This document shows, piece after piece, positions 7,144-10,546 of a stretch of DNA of 10,546 nt. The stretch comes from Larix sibirica (lineage: Eukaryota > Streptophyta > Pinopsida > Pinales > Pinaceae): NCBI GenBank assembly GCA_004151065.3, contig NWUY0303885226.1:1-10546 (forward strand), read 5' to 3'. Position 1 is the stretch's first letter. The number at the start of each line of letters is the position of its first letter. The translations under genes were made by a program, and so were the position numbers. Under the pieces are notes generated by a model. The model had not been told where the DNA came from and made no database searches. It saw only the letters and a program-made list of their open reading frames with translations.

Positions 7144-7815
7144 ATGATTCTTTTATCTCTAAACATTCGTGGGGTTGGGGGTGCCTCTAAATGTTACACC
7201 TTCTGGAGATTGTTGTGCACTATTCATCTGAGCTTGGTTATGCTACAGGAAACCTTGGCTGATGTTGAGAAGGCCAAGTATTTCATTCTTTCTTTCTGTC
7301 CGTCTTGGGAAGTATGTTCTATTGGGGCTTCTGGGCACTCGGGTGGTATTTTGACTGCTTGGGACCCAATGCTTTTTAAGTTTAAAGCTTTTGTTGTGGG
7401 TAGGGGTATCTTGCTATTCGGCGTTAGCAAGGAGCTGTCTGCGCCATTACATGTCTTCAACTGCTATGGCCCTCACTTGGAGAAGCACGTGTACTAGAAT
7501 GATCTGGAGGGATGTGGTCTATTGGATATTAAGTCCCTGGTCTTTGGTGGAGACTTGAATTTTTCTTTAGGTGCTCGCGAGTCTTGGGGTGTTCATGCCA
7601 CTCCATTTTCAGACTTGTACTGGTATTCTAATTTATTTGACAAACATTGTCTTACTGATGTTGTTCCTATGCCCATTATGCCGACCTGGACAAATGGGAG
7701 AAAGGGAGCTGATGCAGTTGCAAAGAGATTGGATCGTTTTTATATTCATGAAGATTTGCTTGGGTCTCTTACATAGTGCTCTTCATGGGTTGAATCTGTG
7801 AAGATTTCTGATCAC
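7144..7815 (+). other. ORF2 domain: AP-like endonuclease
   Basis: The exonuclease-endonuclease-phosphatase fold makes the nick that primes reverse transcription. Visible active-site motifs, with residues counted from the ATG, are Asn7 in SLNIRG, Glu36 in MLQET, the SGGILTAWD strand, NCYGPH, Asp137 and Asn139 in GGDLNF (family GDFN), TWTNGRKG, and Asp223-His224 in ISDHFP. All principal catalytic positions are kept. Two TAG stops (7495, 7774) interrupt the domain. The spacing matches intact family members, so no large deletion is apparent here. Confidence 0.92.
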
Positions 7816-8213
7816 TTTCCTGTTATTCTGCGGCTGATAAAAGGTGATTTCCCTACTCGTTATCCCTTTAAACATTGCTCATTATGGTCTTTAGAGGAGT
7901 CATTCATCCTTTTGGTTCGTTGTATTTGAGCGTCAATGGTATTGGACCCCAGTTCATTAGCTATGAAGAGGCTCCCTCATTTTCTGCGTACACTTAAGAA
8001 GAGGGTTGCGCCTTGGTTACGGGATAAAAAACTATTGTTACAGTCTGATTTACTTGACACTGAGTTCAAGCTCTCATGTCTCCATACTCGTAGACTCAGA
8101 TGAGGGTGATACAGGTTATGCCTCGGTTTTTTTTGTTTTGTTTTTGAATTGCATTGTGTCTCTATTAATGCCCTTGTTACTATTGCTAAGATTGAAGGAA
8201 TCTTAAAGAGCAT
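7816..8213 (+). other. ORF2 linker between endonuclease and RT, shortened and frameshifted
   Basis: The segment includes WLRDKKLLLQSDLLDTEFKL and then, in another frame at 8099-8140, DEGDTGYASVFF, which resembles the conserved WLxEGDxNTxFFH motif of plant LINEs. Coding then returns to the first frame by 8149. Only about 25 codons separate the FFH-like motif from the KSxGPDG motif of the RT, where family members usually have around 100. A deletion close to 8145 is inferred. A T-rich tract (8126-8145) lies at the junction. Confidence 0.65.
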
Positions 8214-9225
8214 GGACAAAGAGAAGAGTTTGGGGCCCGATGGATGGTCCTGTGAGTTCTTTATTCAGTTTTTTGACATCATGGGATCAGAACTTGTTAG
8301 GATGGTTGAAGAGGCTCGGGTGTCGGGTCTGATTCCTGGGGGGGTTAATGCTACTTGTATTACCTTGATTCCAATGATTTCTAATCCATTGACTTTTTAG
8401 GACTATCGACCTATCTCATTATGTAATTTGATCTACAAAATTATCTCAAAAACCATTACACAGAGAATTAAGGCGGGTCTTTCTAAAGGTATTTCTGTCA
8501 AACAGTTTGGGTTCCTCAATCATTGTCTGATTTTTGATGCGGTTGGTACCGCTCAGGAGGTGCTACACTCAGCAAAGATGAAAAAGATTGGGTCTCTTGT
8601 ATTGAAACTTGATCTCATTAAGGCTTATGATCTGGTAGACTGGTATTTTATTAGACTTTTGTTATTAAATGTTGGCATGGACTATCAGATTACTCAGTGG
8701 ATTATGGGTTGTTTGAAATTATCCACTAATTTTGCGGTTCTTATCAATGGCTGCCCAACTACATTCTTCAAGGCGACTAGAGGACTCCGACAGGGTTGTC
8801 CTCTATCGCCCTTGTTGTTCATTCTGGTCATTGAGGGATTGAGTCATCTTATTCACCAGGCTAGGGCTGAGGGTTTGATTAGTGGTATAGAGGTGTCCCA
8901 TAACCATTTTGTTGCACATATGTTAGTTGTGGACGACGTCCTCATTTTCGGGATGGGGAATGAACAAGAATGGATCCATTACAAGTTTATCTTGGATACT
9001 TTTTGCATTGTTGCATGGATGCTAATTAGCTTTCAAAAGTCATGCTTTTATTTTATTAACTTAATTGAGGATCAGTTGACCTTTTTGCCCAGGATATTTC
9101 CTCTTGATTTGCTGGATCTGAATAGGGATTTAACCTATTTAGGTTATTTTCTTAAGCCAAATGCCTATGCGGTTACTGATTGGCTTTGGCTGGTCAAAAA
9201 GGTTGAGAACAGGTTGCTTTGCTAG
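8149..9225 (+). other. ORF2 domain: reverse transcriptase
   Basis: The RT motifs appear in order: MDKEKSLGPDGW, CITLIPM (family LIPK), DYRPISLCN, KQFGFL...IFDAV, domain A LKLDLIKAYDLVDW with catalytic Asp at 8611-8613, domain B RGLRQGCPLSPLLF at about 8779-8820, and domain C MLVVDDVLIFG with the two Asp codons at 8932-8937. The family box is usually FVDD or FADD, so the first residue has changed to Val, but both metal-binding Asp residues remain. The TAG at 8398 sits just before DYRPIS; the TAG at 9223 ends the open frame after KKVENRLLC. The 265-codon stop-free run is the longest intact piece of the enzyme. Confidence 0.95.
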
Positions 9226-9470
9226 GTACATCGGAATCTCTCCCTCAGTGGTCAGTTGGTACTTCTTAATTCGGTTTTGCCAGTTTCCATTATACACATG
9301 ATACGTAAATTATTTTTTAACTTTCTTTGGAAAGGTAGTCATATCTTCCAGTGTGGTCATTTGGTATAATGGGAATTTATCTCTACCTCAAAGGCTTCCG
9401 GGGGATGGGGAATCCGGAATTTATTTTGGGTCTACAAGGCATTACATGTAAAATTTTTATTATGGATGAG
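9226..9470 (+). other. ORF2 post-RT (thumb/connection) segment with short deletion
   Basis: Same frame as the RT after the TAG at 9223. HRNLSLSGQLVLLNSVLPVS matches the family LSLxGRLxLIxSVL block, and IRKLFFNFLWKGS, CGHLV and ASGGWGIRNL match FLWxG, HLVxW and GGLGIRxL. The two blocks are joined abruptly at about 9300, where family members have roughly 20 more residues including a PIY(W)MS-like strand, so an in-frame deletion is inferred. TAA at 9367 precedes the conserved Trp. Confidence 0.8.
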
Positions 9471-10320
9471 GGCCTGTGGGGGAGTATTATACGGGACAAA
9501 TATATCTATCCTGAGTCTCTGAGTTGTTGGGCTCGGGCTGGGATGAAAAGGAAATACTGGTGTTCTGTTACTTGGAAAAGCATGCTGGCAGAAGCGCCGA
9601 TTATTAAAGATGGGCTTTCCTGGTTAGTTGGCAATGGTTTTCAGATCCGTGTGGGACTTGATCGCTTACTTGGCACACCCGATGTGGGTGTTCTATCTGT
9701 GGAAACCGTTCAGCACTTGCATGACATGGGGCTGGTACACTTAAATCAGGTTAAAAAATTAATTTGTGATGACAGGTTGGTGGACTATTGGCTGTCGGCT
9801 CAGGATATACAACTTACTGGTGAGGCAGCCGTTGAATGGGATTCATATGTTTCTGGATTGACACACACTGGCATTTTCTTGAATGATGGAAATGACTCTC
9901 TGGTGTGGGATTACGGTGGTGGAGATGGCACGGTTTCTACGGACGTCGTTTATCATACTATTGCTGAGCTTTCACGTCTCCCTCATTCTAATTGGTGGCA
10001 TTCCCCTCTTTGGCAGTGGGGGATTCAAGGTAAGATCAATATTTTTATCTGGCTGGGGATCACCATCATTTACAAGGGGTTATTGGGCCTTCAGTTTGTT
10101 ACCTTTGCTTCGGCGTTGAAGAAACCTGCACTCACCTGTTCACTTGCTGCCCTGTTACATTACAGCTGTGGGATGAGATTTCCATTGCACATAAACTACC
10201 TGGTGCGTGGAGGGGTAGTTCTCTGTAAGCTTGCATTAAACATTGGCATATGAGATATCGTAGACTGATGGCTTTCCCTTTACTCTTTCTGTGGGGCATT
10301 TGGTGATTGAGAAATTCGAT
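9471..10320 (+). other. ORF2 C-terminal region with zf-RVT zinc finger
   Basis: The frame after the shift near 9460 reads LWGSIIRDKYI, then LVGNGFQIRVG (the family WxxGxGxxIxxWxD block), then VWDYGGGDGTVSTDVVY and IQGKINIFIWL (family W..G.vSVk..Y and PpKi..F.W). A second shift near 10055 opens the zinc finger: CYLC at 10097-10108, then EETCTHLFTCC with His at 10133-10135 and Cys at 10145-10147, and LQLWDEIS. All four putative zinc ligands are present. TAA at 10226 and TGA at 10304 interrupt the rest. Confidence 0.88.
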
Positions 10321-10322
10321 CC

Positions 10323-10546
10323 TTTGAGGATTCGAATTATAATTTTAATTATTATGTCCGCTGTGTTATGTCATTTATGAGGGATGCTCAGATGGTTAAT
10401 GTGCAGGTGACTAAAAGGACACTGGATCCTATAGTAATTTGCTATGACATCCCTGTTGGCATGTTTGACAGTGCTGCACAACAGGGTATTTGTGGTGTGG
10501 GCTGCCTATTGATACTGGATCAGGAGCAATTTGTGGAGATGTCTTT
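10323..10546 (+). other. ORF2 domain: start of RNase H (cut by window end)
   Basis: After a one-base T loss, the frame reads FEDSNYNFNYYV and a variable linker, then VGMFDSAAQQGICGVGCLLI, the first strand pair of the plant LINE RNase H (family FDGAxxxGxxGxGxxI). The first catalytic Asp is at 10467-10469 and the following Gly has become Ser. Glu and the other two Asp positions lie beyond the window. The frame is open to the last base. Confidence 0.87.

Larger units (their letters stand above)
5253..10546 (+). mobile_element. Long, decayed plant L1-type LINE retrotransposon (3' end outside window)
   Basis: The order 5' UTR, ORF1 (DUF4283 plus CCHC knuckle), ORF2 (AP endonuclease, reverse transcriptase, zf-RVT, RNase H) is diagnostic of plant L1-clade LINEs. 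The visible part is about 5.3 kb, and the end of RNase H, the 3' UTR and the poly(A) lie beyond the window. The exact 5' end is uncertain (somewhere between 5085 and 5260) because the flanking duplication cannot be checked without the 3' end. The copy is non-autonomous: about fifteen in-frame stops, frameshifts near 6400-6466, 8097-8145, 9450-9470, 10050-10060 and 10320, and probable internal deletions near 8145 and 9300. Its GC content is visibly higher than the flanks, as expected for inserted coding DNA. Confidence 0.96.
7144..10546 (+). pseudogene. LINE ORF2: endonuclease / reverse transcriptase / zf-RVT / RNase H polyprotein (broken, 3'-incomplete)
   Basis: ORF2 nicks target DNA and copies the element RNA at the nick. 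The ATG at 7144 is immediately followed by the endonuclease motif SLNIRG, as in intact plant L1s. From 7144 to about 9450 one frame carries the whole endonuclease and reverse transcriptase, apart from a short frame excursion at about 8098-8145. Stops lie at 7495, 7774, 7927, 8101, 8107, 8398, 9223 and 9367. The reading then shifts near 9450-9470, near 10050-10060 and at 10320 (loss of one T in a T-run between SIL and FEDSN), with further stops at 10226 and 10304. Several stops replace Trp or Gln expected from context (for example TAG before DYRPIS at 8398). The frame is open at the window end inside RNase H. Confidence 0.94.

Noticed and set aside
8006-8206. Independent small gene in the endonuclease-RT linker
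   Set aside because: Part of it (DEGDTGYASVFF) is the shifted linker motif of ORF2; the rest is low-complexity Leu/Ser sequence.
9883-10119. 78-codon frame overlapping the zf-RVT region
   Set aside because: The other frames here carry clear LINE motifs (VWDYGGGDG, CYLC...HLFTCC), so this frame is incidental.
1-10546. A previously undescribed multi-gene system
   Set aside because: All convincing coding sequence is explained by two known-type LINEs and a lipase relic; no further conserved gene cluster is visible on either strand.

Overview
The window looks like nuclear DNA of a seed plant. It has long AT-rich non-coding stretches, no compact operon-like gene order, and two plant L1-type LINE (non-LTR) retrotransposon copies in opposite orientations whose ORF2 carries an RNase H domain after the reverse transcriptase. 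It also holds an exon-like remnant of a plant acid lipase. No gene here appears intact, and the species cannot be named from the sequence. Layout: 1-1941 is AT-rich intergenic DNA with short tandem repeats and one notable 19-nt hairpin. 1951-2719 is a 5'-truncated LINE inserted on the minus strand: it holds the ORF2 C-terminus with RNase H, a 3' UTR and a poly(A) tail (T-run on the plus strand), flanked by a target-site duplication TTCAATATGTT. A second sequence at 4136-4183 closely resembles the reconstructed empty target site. 2743-3126 reads on the plus strand as the C-terminus of a gastric/lysosomal-type acid lipase, with catalytic Asp and His in the right spacing. 3127-5252 is AT-rich and unusually rich in local duplications: a perfect 50-bp tandem duplication, a 49-bp tandem pair, a 130-150 bp direct-repeat pair and a three-copy 54-bp array. 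From about 5250 to the window end lies a nearly complete plus-strand LINE: 5' UTR, ORF1 (DUF4283 plus CCHC knuckle, 5523-7084), a 59-bp spacer, then ORF2 (7144 to beyond 10546) with AP-endonuclease, reverse transcriptase, zf-RVT zinc finger and the start of RNase H. The element is dead: about fifteen in-frame stops, several frameshifts and at least two internal deletions. Most stops sit where the family has Trp or Gln, consistent with C-to-T decay of a methylated, silenced element, yet the residues of every catalytic centre examined are still readable. I see no novel multi-gene system. The best material is the dated-looking insertion history (LINE, TSD, paralogous empty site, lipase relic) and the tandem array just upstream of the long LINE.
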